A stretch of DNA of 64,000 nt from an uncultured Flaviramulus sp. (GTDB lineage Bacteria; Bacteroidota; Bacteroidia; Flavobacteriales; Flavobacteriaceae): assembly GCA_947487155.1 (NCBI GenBank), contig CANKVS010000004.1, positions 26,652 to 90,651 of the forward strand, given 5' to 3'. The notes below the pieces were generated by a model. The model had not been told where the DNA came from. It was given only the letters and a program-made list of their open reading frames with translations, and did no database searches. Both the position numbers and the translations under genes were made by a program. Each line of letters starts with the position of its first letter. Position 1 is the first letter of the stretch. Shown here piece by piece: positions 1 to 8,024 of the stretch.

Positions 1-785
1 TCTTTTAGTTGATTTGGAGCTGCCAGGTTCAATGGCACTGGGTTCACCACCAAATCACCAATATTTTCTTCCAAAAGAATAACCCTCCAAGGCGTGGTAA
101 TTTCTCCATTATTGGTAGCAACTTGATTGGAAGAAAATAATAAACCCTGATCTACCTGAAAGTTCATCACTTTAAAATCTGATGCACTGTATAAATCTGA
201 TTCCAGCAAAGACATGTATTTGCCTTTGCTATGTTCTACCACTACAGGCAATTTAATTTTCTTGGATGCTTCTTTTACCGCTACTGGCCCTTCTGGTTCC
301 CGTTCCCCTACGGTGTAATATATTTGGCTGTTTTCGGGAAGTTTAAAATCGCACCTGTATATTGCTTGTTTTATTTCCTGATTGGCATTACTAACAAAGC
401 GGAACGCTACCCCGTCATTGTATGCCCTACAGATAAGGTTTAATTCTGCACCATCAAATAACATTGAAATTACTGTTTCATTATAATGGTCGCGCATGGT
501 GCTAAATTGCCCCCAAACGGGTTTCCATTGCTCATCGACAGTGCGCTGGGATACGCTTTTTATACTAAATAGGCCTGAGAGCAGTGATATGGCCGAACTA
601 TCCATCACTAATTCACCTGCCCATGTCAACCTATAGTTTAATACATCTTTCCCTTGGTTTATTTCCAGGGCAACCTTCCCATCTGGTGAACTGACCAACA
701 CGGTATTGTTATTCATGTCCCTACATCCCATAACAAGTACCAGGGCCAATGAAACCGAGGTATATATTAATTTCTTATAATTCAT
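1..785 (-). CDS. GH97 family glycoside hydrolase (alpha-glucosidase/alpha-galactosidase), N-terminal part, cut by window edge
   Basis: The reading frame starts with ATG at 785 and stays open to base 1 (about 261 codons), so the C-terminal catalytic part lies outside the window. The N-terminus is a lipoprotein signal with Cys near residue 22 (VLVMGC). What follows matches the N-terminal beta-sandwich of GH97: VSSPDGKVALEI, the WKPVWGQ segment followed by a conserved HYNE, a RAYNDGVAFRF block, and TTPWRVILLEENIGDLV. GH97 holds inverting alpha-glucosidases (SusB type) and retaining alpha-galactosidases; the residues that separate them are not in the window, so the activity stays open. The ATG overlaps the TGA stop of the upstream GH95 gene (ATGA), which suggests translational coupling. 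The stretch is richer in G+C than the rest of the PUL. Confidence 0.85.
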   Translation of the reverse strand, partial: MNYKKLIYTSVSLALVLVMGCRDMNNNTVLVSSPDGKVALEINQGKDVLNYRLTWAGELVMDSSAISLLSGLFSIKSVSQRTVDEQWKPVWGQFSTMRDHYNETVISMLFDGAELNLICRAYNDGVAFRFVSNANQEIKQAIYRCDFKLPENSQIYYTVGEREPEGPVAVKEASKKIKLPVVVEHSKGKYMSLLESDLYSASDFKVMNFQVDQGLLFSSNQVATNNGEITTPWRVILLEENIGDLVVNPVPLNLAAPNQLK

Positions 786-3370
786 ATATCTGTTTCATCT
801 AAAACGATTTCTTCCCCTTTGGCAGTGATAATTGTGGGGCTTAATTTCCCATCATTATATACCCTTAAAGGTTTTCCTTGTAACGAGTGTACCTTTAACT
901 CTTTTAGCTTGGAAGCTTCCCATTCCAGGTCGACTATAAATCCCCCCCTAGCTTTTAACCCTTGTATTTTCCCTGATGGCCATGCATCTGGTAGTGCAGG
1001 TAGGATATGTAGGATATAGGGCGCGCTTGCCAAATTACCTGTTGGTACAACAGGTCTAAAAATTGTACCTTCTTTATTACCCCTATATGAATGTCCTGCG
1101 GCTTTTAAAATACTTTCGCTATTGTTATAACTTCTCAAATGGCTTTGTAAAAGCATTTCGTTTACGGCTGCATGTGCCCCAAAATTACCATCTATTTGAA
1201 ATGGCGGATGGGTATCTAAAAAGTTGGGCAATACACCATTTTCATAAAGGCCTTCCAGTATTTTATAGGAATGTTTTGCATCGTGAAAACGTGCCCAAAA
1301 ACTTATTTTCCAAGCCCTACTCCATCCTGTGCCTGAATCTCCGCGATATAAAAGTGTTTGTTTGGCTGCTTTGGCCAAATCTGGGGTTGTAAGGGGCGAA
1401 ATATCCCTTCCTGGGTGCAGTGCCCATATATGTGACACATGCCGATGTTCATTTTTCGGGTCATCCCAATCTTGTACCCACTCCTGCAACTGCCCATGTT
1501 GTCCAACACGCTGAGGGGAAAGTTTTGGGATACGTTCCGTCAACTTTTGCTGAAATTCTTCATCTTTATCTAATACCCTGGCTGCTTCTATGCAATCTAC
1601 AAAAAGGTTGTACATGATTTGCTGGTCCATAGCGGCCCCTTCGGTTATTTTGTTTGCCCTGCCATATTTCTCTGGAAAAAAAGCATTTTCTGCTGACCAG
1701 GTTGGGGACAACACGTAAGTCCCATCTGTATAGGGGATCATAAAATCCATATAAAATTCAGCACATTCTTTCAAAATAGGGTACACTTCTTCCAGATATT
1801 CCTTATCCTGACTAAAGGCATAATGTTCAAATAAATGCTGTGATAACCACGCCCCAGATATGAGGTTGAACGAAGGCCTGAAATGTTTGCGCGGAGAGGT
1901 GTTACCAAAAACCGAACTGGTAGTTTGTATAGCCCATCCATCGGAATTTAATACCCTTCGTGCTGTATGCGTGCCAGATTCCCTAATTATTTTCATCCAA
2001 TTTAAAAATGGCTCGAAGCATTCCGCAAGATTGGATGTTTCTGTCATCCAATAGTTCATTTCTATATTGATGTCTGTGTGGTAGTCTGAATCCCAAATTG
2101 GGTCATACACTGGGTTCCAGATACCTTGTAAATTGGAGGGTATCGCCGTATTTTCCCTAGAAGAGGCTATCATTAAATAGCGTGCGTAATTATAAAACAA
2201 CTCATCTAATTCTGGGCTTGCCCCTTTTGCCAACAAACTATCTGCTGGTAAGTTGGACGGTTCATATTTTAATGACAGTGATGTTCTATCAAACAGTCGC
2301 TTATAATCGTTTATATGGTTCTGTTTTAGTTCATCAAACGACAATGTTTCAACCTGCTTTAAAGTTTTATCGCAAAAAGCATTTACATCCTTACCTTTAA
2401 ACGTTGGGTATTCTGGTAAATAATCTGTTGCTGCAGCAACTACCAAAACAACTTCGCTTGCATTTTCAATAATCAACTGGTCTCCATCAATGCGTGTTTG
2501 TCCATCGTTTTTATGTATTTTAAGCACTTGTTTGTATGTCATACCAGCACGTTCTTCTGCTGGCACTACTTCGGTAATTATTTTCCCTTCTGGTAAGGAC
2601 CTTGCTTTTCCTGCAAATTTTTGAATAAAAGCTTCCGAAGGCCCTTTGCCACTAATTTCCAGACGATCGTTAAACGCTTTGGCCTTTTTGATTTTATGCA
2701 AGGCACCTTGACTCAAATTAAGGTTCATAGGGCCTCCGTTAGAGGTATACCTAATCACCATAACCTGATCTGGGTGGCTACAGAAATATTCCCGTTTAAA
2801 ACTAGCATCCCCTATTTGGTACGACACTTTCCCTACAGCACTTTTTAAATCTAATTCCCGATGGTAATTGGTGGCCTTCTTTTCATCATGGCCAGTACTA
2901 ATACGTATATCTGCAAATGAGAGGTAATTGCCCATAAAAAACCTGCCACCTATATTTCCCATGGCATACTCTTCGGCTTCACTGTTGGCGTAACGCCCCT
3001 CTCGTATAAGCCTTTGGGCTTTTGCAAGTACTTCTGGGGTTACATCTGCTGCCCCACCCTGGTCTTCGGGTTTCAACCCCCGTACACCATCCCACATACT
3101 ATGCTCATTACACACCAGGTGTTCTATATCTATACCGCCATTAAACATGGCCCCATACCGCCCAAACCCTATTGGAAAGGCTTGGTTAACGTATTGTATT
3201 TTCCTGCTGGCATTGCCTCCATGCAAATTAATATTATCCATTGGCAAACCAGGGTGGTCATGCCATAGGACTAAGGCCCTTTGATCTTTCTCTTTTTTAG
3301 GTGCTTCTTTAAAGGCACAAGACCCTAAAAGAAAAATAAATGCGATAAGTGTTGAATATTTTATTACCAT
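782..3370 (-). CDS. GH95 family glycoside hydrolase (alpha-L-fucosidase or alpha-L-galactosidase), lipoprotein
   Basis: This 862-residue protein has the usual GH95 length and layout: N-terminal beta-sandwich, (alpha/alpha)6 barrel, C-terminal beta domain. The start at 3370 gives a clean lipoprotein signal ending LLGSC (Cys18); the frame is open upstream to 3499 but that would overlap the preceding gene. The general acid region is SPTWSAEN (Glu561) and the base-activating Asp is in PPFQIDGNFG (Asp727). The substrate motif reads YHTDIN (residues 430-435): the first Asn of the family's N-x-N pair is Asp here, while His431 resembles fucosidases rather than the Thr-type alpha-L-galactosidases. It probably removes terminal alpha-L-fucose or L-galactose from PUL-derived oligosaccharides at the outer membrane or in the periplasm. 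It lies 16 bp after the GH117-like gene. G+C is visibly above most neighbours. Confidence 0.9.
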   Translation of the reverse strand: MVIKYSTLIAFIFLLGSCAFKEAPKKEKDQRALVLWHDHPGLPMDNINLHGGNASRKIQYVNQAFPIGFGRYGAMFNGGIDIEHLVCNEHSMWDGVRGLKPEDQGGAADVTPEVLAKAQRLIREGRYANSEAEEYAMGNIGGRFFMGNYLSFADIRISTGHDEKKATNYHRELDLKSAVGKVSYQIGDASFKREYFCSHPDQVMVIRYTSNGGPMNLNLSQGALHKIKKAKAFNDRLEISGKGPSEAFIQKFAGKARSLPEGKIITEVVPAEERAGMTYKQVLKIHKNDGQTRIDGDQLIIENASEVVLVVAAATDYLPEYPTFKGKDVNAFCDKTLKQVETLSFDELKQNHINDYKRLFDRTSLSLKYEPSNLPADSLLAKGASPELDELFYNYARYLMIASSRENTAIPSNLQGIWNPVYDPIWDSDYHTDINIEMNYWMTETSNLAECFEPFLNWMKIIRESGTHTARRVLNSDGWAIQTTSSVFGNTSPRKHFRPSFNLISGAWLSQHLFEHYAFSQDKEYLEEVYPILKECAEFYMDFMIPYTDGTYVLSPTWSAENAFFPEKYGRANKITEGAAMDQQIMYNLFVDCIEAARVLDKDEEFQQKLTERIPKLSPQRVGQHGQLQEWVQDWDDPKNEHRHVSHIWALHPGRDISPLTTPDLAKAAKQTLLYRGDSGTGWSRAWKISFWARFHDAKHSYKILEGLYENGVLPNFLDTHPPFQIDGNFGAHAAVNEMLLQSHLRSYNNSESILKAAGHSYRGNKEGTIFRPVVPTGNLASAPYILHILPALPDAWPSGKIQGLKARGGFIVDLEWEASKLKELKVHSLQGKPLRVYNDGKLSPTIITAKGEEIVLDETDI

Positions 3371-3386
3371 ATTAATTTTTATATTT

Positions 3387-4412
3387 TTATTCTTCCAGTT
3401 TAATTTCATACCTAAGCAAATGCGGCCATTTATTAAGCTTTCTATTTCCTTTATACATTGAAATACCCCACGATATTCCTTCGTCTTGTTTTGATGCATC
3501 TTTAAAATTACCTACACGATATGAACCCGGGGCTTGGGGAAAATCATCACCAAAAGAGGCTACTTTTTTAAAGCTAATACCATCTTCAGAGAATTGCAGT
3601 GTCTTACCTTCTGGCCCAGTATTTGAAAGCAAAGCCATTATTCCTCCTTGGTATGGCCAAACCATTACTTCGTGACCACTTTTAATAATTGGGTTGTTTT
3701 CGTATTTTATATAAGGCCCATATGGCTTATCGGCAATGGCAACTCCTAATTTTGTTTGTCTTGGCCCTTTTTTTCCGTGTTTCTGGTTTCTCCCCTTATA
3801 ATACAAATAGTACTTATTATTTCGGTAAACCATACAGGCATCATCAATTCTGTAATTATCAAAAAAGTCGATGCTATCACTAATTTCTAATATTGGCTTT
3901 GAAGACACACGCACAAAAGGCCCATTAGGGGAATCGGATACAGCAAGCCCAATAGCAGTAATATCTGTTTCTGTATTGTTTTCAAACTTACCTTCCTTGT
4001 TTCCAGGAGTGGGCTTCACCCCAGTATAAAACAAATAATACTTTCCTTCTGCAACTAAAATGTTTGGGGTAAATACACTATATGCATCCCAACTGCCAGT
4101 ATTTCCCTTAGGTATTGCTTCTCCTTTTTCTTCCCAGGTTTCTCCATCTTTTGAGCCTGCATACCAAACTGACGCGTTATAACCACTGTACCCAGGCTCA
4201 GTTATCCCTGTTTTTGTGTACCATAGGTAATACGTGCCATCTACTTTAATTACATCCGATGGATCTCTGCGGGTTACGCCATTTTCAGGCTCAAGTCCCT
4301 TTAGAATTGAATAACTAAAAGACACACTATTGATTTTAACCTCAGTGTTTTTTTTAGAAGTACAGCCTATTAAGGCTAACAGAAGAATTAAAGTACTGAT
4401 GGTGTTTTTCAT
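3387..4412 (-). CDS. GH117/GH43-like five-bladed beta-propeller glycoside hydrolase, lipoprotein
   Basis: The product has 341 residues with a lipobox (ALIGC, Cys17). The body is a GH43/GH117-type propeller: RRDPSDVIKVDGTYYLWY, then GSWDAYSVFTPNILV, then YRIDDACMVYRNNKYYLYYKGR. The spacing of the acidic blade residues and the FTPN segment resemble GH117, whose known members release 3,6-anhydro-L-galactose from agar-type oligosaccharides; related proteins also occur in PULs for fucose-containing sulfated polysaccharides. I infer an exo-acting hydrolase removing a terminal alpha-L-sugar, with substrate unresolved. The gene follows the broken GH29 gene after 32 bp and precedes GH95 by 16 bp, so all are probably on one transcript. 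A GH43 assignment is the main alternative. Confidence 0.75.
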   Translation of the reverse strand: MKNTISTLILLLALIGCTSKKNTEVKINSVSFSYSILKGLEPENGVTRRDPSDVIKVDGTYYLWYTKTGITEPGYSGYNASVWYAGSKDGETWEEKGEAIPKGNTGSWDAYSVFTPNILVAEGKYYLFYTGVKPTPGNKEGKFENNTETDITAIGLAVSDSPNGPFVRVSSKPILEISDSIDFFDNYRIDDACMVYRNNKYYLYYKGRNQKHGKKGPRQTKLGVAIADKPYGPYIKYENNPIIKSGHEVMVWPYQGGIMALLSNTGPEGKTLQFSEDGISFKKVASFGDDFPQAPGSYRVGNFKDASKQDEGISWGISMYKGNRKLNKWPHLLRYEIKLEE

Positions 4413-4444
4413 TTTATTTTTTTGTTAGTTTAATGAGGTTAGGT

Positions 4445-4624
4445 TTACCATGAAACCCAATGTACAAACATGCCAAATTTTGCATCTCTATACCATTTTA
4501 AAGTTTTCTGATTTTCTGGATTAGAATACCCAGCAACATCGTAAATATCAACTTTTGACTGCCCTTGAATATTAGTCAATCCAAAAACAAGCGCAACAAC
4601 AAGTCCTATTAGTTCTTTTTTCAT
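4445..4624 (-). pseudogene. Truncated GH29 alpha-L-fucosidase remnant
   Basis: Only 59 codons remain. They encode a signal peptide (LIGLVVALVFGLTNIQGQ) and the conserved start of a GH29 fucosidase domain, WYRDAKFGMFVHW. In GH29 this is followed by Gly and about 350 further residues including the catalytic Asp and Glu; here it continues VSW and stops. One extra G after the TGG codon would restore HWGF, but that frame also stops about ten codons later, so the rest of the gene has been deleted rather than only frameshifted. The start codon at 4624 lies just after the sulfatase stop at 4629. No activity is expected, though the fragment may still be translated and exported. Confidence 0.75.
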
Positions 4625-4628
4625 TAGC

Positions 4629-6164
4629 TTATTTTTTATCCAACCACCAAAGTTGTTTCCACATGTTTCCTGTGTCATTTTGCTGAACTTTACCATGGGT
4701 AGTCCTGCCATCTTGAATTTGCTTTGTTAGAAGTGCTTTTAGTTCTTCTACTTTTTCAGGGTATTTTTCATATAGGTTTGTTGTCTCCCCTATATCGTTT
4801 TTGAGGTTATAAAGCTGAATTGGAGGCAATGTTTTCAAAACTTCTTTATCTTTTCTGGGATCAGGATAACCCCACCCTCCAGAACCTGCGCACATGGCAA
4901 GTTTCCAGTCGCCTTTACGAATGGCAAAGTTTCCGTTGATTGAATGGTGAATAGTTGCTGTTCTTTTGAATTTTTTTGATTCTGGGTCTTTAAACAACGG
5001 CATCATGTTAAAACTGTCTTCTCCTTCATTATCGGCAAGTTTCTTTCCTGCTATTTTTGCACAGGTAGCCATAAAATCTGTAGTACAAATAGTAACATTA
5101 GAGGTAGTTCCTGCTTTTATTATTTTAGGCCATTTGGCAATAAAAGGCACCCTATGCCCACCCTCAAAGATGTCGGATTTATGCCCTCTAAAGGTGTAGC
5201 TAGGGTTATGGCCTTTTTCTTTTAACACTTTAAAATTACCTCGTGGTGAACAACCATTATCGCTGGTAAAAATGATCAATGTGTTGTCTTCTTTTCCTGA
5301 TGCTTTTACAGCTGCTAACAGCTCTCCCATGTAAGCATCTACCATCATTACAAAATCTGCATATTCGTTTAATCCGCTAATACCTTTCCATTTACCAGTT
5401 GGTAAGATGGGGGTATGCGGTGATGGCAATGGCAGGTATAAAAAATAAGGCTTATCCTCATTTGATTTTTCTTCTATGTACTTAATTGACCTACGAAAGA
5501 AATTTGGCGTAACATCATCATGCACAAAATCTGGGGCCGTGAGCCCTTTACGCCAAAAGCCATAAGGGTCTTTATTCTCTGTAGTTTCAGTAGGAATGGC
5601 CGTGGCTTTACCATTTTCAACATATACGTATGGTGCCATATCTAACGATCCACAATGCCCATAAGCATAGTCAAACCCTAAATCGTTTGGGGTATTGGTC
5701 ACTGGTTTACTAAAATCTATCTCTTTACCTTTTTTAGTCCAGTTCCAACCCAAATGCCATTTACCGATAAAAGCCGTGTTGTAGCCAGAGGATTTTAACG
5801 TTGAAGCTACAGTACTCCTGTTATTTGGGATCAATGCCTCGGACTTACCTCCTAACACGCCTCTTTTAAGGTGGGACCGCCAGTTATAACGACCTGTTAT
5901 AATGCCATATCTGGTAGGCGTACAAACCGATGATGAGGTATGGGCATCTGTAAATTTCATACCATCAGCAGCCAATTGATCCAGGTGCGGTGTTTTTATT
6001 TTACCATTTTCATTGAAAGTAGATACATCTCCATAGCCTAAATCGTCTGCAAGGATGTAGATGATGTTGGGTTGGTTTTTGCTTTTTTTCTTAGGTGATT
6101 CTTGAAAAGATTGTAAAACTAACGCTAATAATAAGAAACTGCTTTTAACTAATATGCTTTTCAT
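4629..6164 (-). CDS. Secreted S1 family sulfatase (S1_15-like)
   Basis: The 511-residue protein has a signal peptide (MKSILVKSSFLLLALVLQSF) and an N-terminal alkaline-phosphatase fold with metal ligands in YILADDLGYGD. The sulfatase signature C-T-P-T-R (Cys81) is where the cysteine is oxidised to formylglycine by an anaerobic sulfatase-maturating enzyme; none is encoded in the window. The second metal site appears as FTSDNGCSPRG. The run SSVCTPTRYGIITGRYNWR resembles SulfAtlas S1_15, which contains galactose-6-sulfatases, but I cannot confirm the subfamily. It presumably removes sulfate esters so that GH95 and GH97 can act. An in-frame TTG two codons upstream was ignored in favour of the ATG at 6164. 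Confidence 0.9.
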   Translation of the reverse strand: MKSILVKSSFLLLALVLQSFQESPKKKSKNQPNIIYILADDLGYGDVSTFNENGKIKTPHLDQLAADGMKFTDAHTSSSVCTPTRYGIITGRYNWRSHLKRGVLGGKSEALIPNNRSTVASTLKSSGYNTAFIGKWHLGWNWTKKGKEIDFSKPVTNTPNDLGFDYAYGHCGSLDMAPYVYVENGKATAIPTETTENKDPYGFWRKGLTAPDFVHDDVTPNFFRRSIKYIEEKSNEDKPYFLYLPLPSPHTPILPTGKWKGISGLNEYADFVMMVDAYMGELLAAVKASGKEDNTLIIFTSDNGCSPRGNFKVLKEKGHNPSYTFRGHKSDIFEGGHRVPFIAKWPKIIKAGTTSNVTICTTDFMATCAKIAGKKLADNEGEDSFNMMPLFKDPESKKFKRTATIHHSINGNFAIRKGDWKLAMCAGSGGWGYPDPRKDKEVLKTLPPIQLYNLKNDIGETTNLYEKYPEKVEELKALLTKQIQDGRTTHGKVQQNDTGNMWKQLWWLDKK

Positions 6165-6264
6165 ATTCAAATATGACTTTTATGTTGATTTTTAAAAAAA
6201 TTATATTCCGTTATTGGGAATCCTTGTTTAAATGAAATACTCTATGTTTTATTAATGAACTAAA

Positions 6265-7713
6265 CTATTGATAATCATTTCCTGCTTCTGATTCTATTTT
6301 TGATACTTTCCAAGTTTTCCATTGCTCAATCATTTCATTTAATTTTTTAGATTCTCTATCTGCAATATTATATTTTTCAGAAGCATCTTCTTTTATATTA
6401 TACAGCTCAAACGTTTTTCCATTATCGGCACTGTATAATTTATAATCACCTTGCATTACTGCTATTTGCTTTTTAATATTAAAAACCAAACTTTCTTTTC
6501 TTAAAACGGTTTCTCCTGTTGCAAAAGGCAAAATATCAATCCCATCATAAGGACGCTTGTATTTGTTAATATCTACATCTAAAATTTTAGCTACGGTTGT
6601 AAAATAATCTGAAGTAAAACATGGTGCTTCTACTTTTGTTCCTGGGTTTATTTTCTTTGGCCACTCCATAATGCTAGGGACACGAATACCACCTTCATAA
6701 AGGCTTCTTTTTCTACCTTTTAACCCTTTAGTAATTCCTTGAGTTCTTCCGCTTACATATTTTCCTTCGGGTCCATTATCACTGGTGTAACAAATTAATG
6801 TGTTCTCTGCAATACCTAATTCTTTTAACTTATTTCGTAACCGTCCCACTTGTTCGTCAAGCGCTGTTATTACGCCATAATAATGTTGTTGATCGTTAGA
6901 AAGGTTTGCATATTTTTCTTTATAATCTTCTCCTGCTAACACTGGTAAATGTGGTGTATGAAACCATATAATACTTAAAAAAGGTTGTTTGTTTTTTGTT
7001 GATTTTTCGATAAATGGAATGACTCTATCCATAATAACACGCGAATCGTCTCCTTCTAAATTTTTTGTTTCAATTTCATCTGGCCCTGTCCAGTAAAGCG
7101 TACCATAAGGCTTGCCTTGTTCCATACTTGGTCTTATTTCGTCTGAGTCTTTTGGAGGTATAAGCATTGGATTCCATGTGGGTACTTTAGATTCTGTAAC
7201 AAAACATTCATCAAAACCATGTTCCCATGGTGGTGCATAATAAGCATCATTTTCTTTTTTTCCTCCACGATTGGCATCTAACCTATCTTGTGTTAATGTA
7301 CCTAAATGCCATTTTCCAAAATGCCCAGTGGTATACCCTTTTTCTTTAACCATTTCTGCAAGGGTTATTTCTTCAGGTTTTATATGCCCACAATTGGCAT
7401 AACAGATACCATAACGAAGTGGGTGTCTCCCTGTCATAACACTTCCTCTTGTAGGAGAACATACTGCCGAAGCTGCATAAAACCTATTAAATTGAGCACC
7501 ACTAGCCGCCATGTCGTCCAAATTTGGTGTCTTTAAATAGGGATGTCCATTATAACCTGTATCTCCCCACCCTTGATCATCTGCCATGATAAGAATAATA
7601 TTTGGGCTACTGATTTCTTTATTATTAGAATTCTTAGCTTTATCAAACTCTGTTTGTGTTTTACAATTAGTAAATTGTATGGCTATAAGTAATAATAAGA
7701 TACGTTTTAACAT
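6265..7713 (-). CDS. S1 family sulfatase, lipoprotein
   Basis: This 482-residue sulfatase begins with a lipoprotein signal (LLLIAIQFTNC, Cys17). It carries the metal site IMADDQGWGDTGYNG, the formylglycine motif C-S-P-T-R (Cys85, in SAVCSPTRGSVMTGRHP), GHFGKWHLG and a second metal block CYTSDNGPEG. It belongs to SulfAtlas family S1 but to a different subfamily from its neighbour, so the two probably remove sulfate at different positions. The gene lies 100 bp upstream of the other sulfatase and 311 bp downstream of susD. That longer gap could hold a separate promoter or processing site within the PUL. Confidence 0.9.
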   Translation of the reverse strand: MLKRILLLLIAIQFTNCKTQTEFDKAKNSNNKEISSPNIILIMADDQGWGDTGYNGHPYLKTPNLDDMAASGAQFNRFYAASAVCSPTRGSVMTGRHPLRYGICYANCGHIKPEEITLAEMVKEKGYTTGHFGKWHLGTLTQDRLDANRGGKKENDAYYAPPWEHGFDECFVTESKVPTWNPMLIPPKDSDEIRPSMEQGKPYGTLYWTGPDEIETKNLEGDDSRVIMDRVIPFIEKSTKNKQPFLSIIWFHTPHLPVLAGEDYKEKYANLSNDQQHYYGVITALDEQVGRLRNKLKELGIAENTLICYTSDNGPEGKYVSGRTQGITKGLKGRKRSLYEGGIRVPSIMEWPKKINPGTKVEAPCFTSDYFTTVAKILDVDINKYKRPYDGIDILPFATGETVLRKESLVFNIKKQIAVMQGDYKLYSADNGKTFELYNIKEDASEKYNIADRESKKLNEMIEQWKTWKVSKIESEAGNDYQ

Positions 7714-8024
7714 GCTATAGTATAGTAAACAGAAATTATAAAAACAGTTTTACATTATTTAGCAAAAAAAGTATTTACTAAATGGTCCTATTTTTAAAGA
7801 CAAATTAATAAAAGATAGTTTTTTTAATCATCATCTTAAAACCTTATATAGGTCTATACAAATTTTGTCCTTTTAACTTAAACGTTAAGTTGAAAATTAA
7901 AATTCGTTGATAATAAAAAATAGTATTCTATTAATATTCAGCAATTTAAAAAAAAATAAATCGCTAAACCTTGTTGCTATTAATACAATTAAAAAAGACT
8001 TTTTGGAATATATATCTTTTTAAA
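7714..8024. other. 311-bp AT-rich gap between susD and sulfatase genes, with a perfect inverted repeat
   Basis: No gene was found. The gap carries a perfect inverted repeat AACTTAAACGTTAAGTT at 7875-7891 (7-bp arms, 3-bp centre). It has no long T-run beside it, so it looks more like an operator or RNA-processing hairpin than an intrinsic terminator. No clear TAnnTTTG promoter was found on the minus strand. Confidence 0.4.

Noticed and set aside
3371..3499. 43-codon upstream extension of the first GH95 frame
   Set aside because: It would overlap the 3' end of the GH117-like gene and place charged sequence before a perfect lipoprotein signal; the ATG at 3370 fits better.
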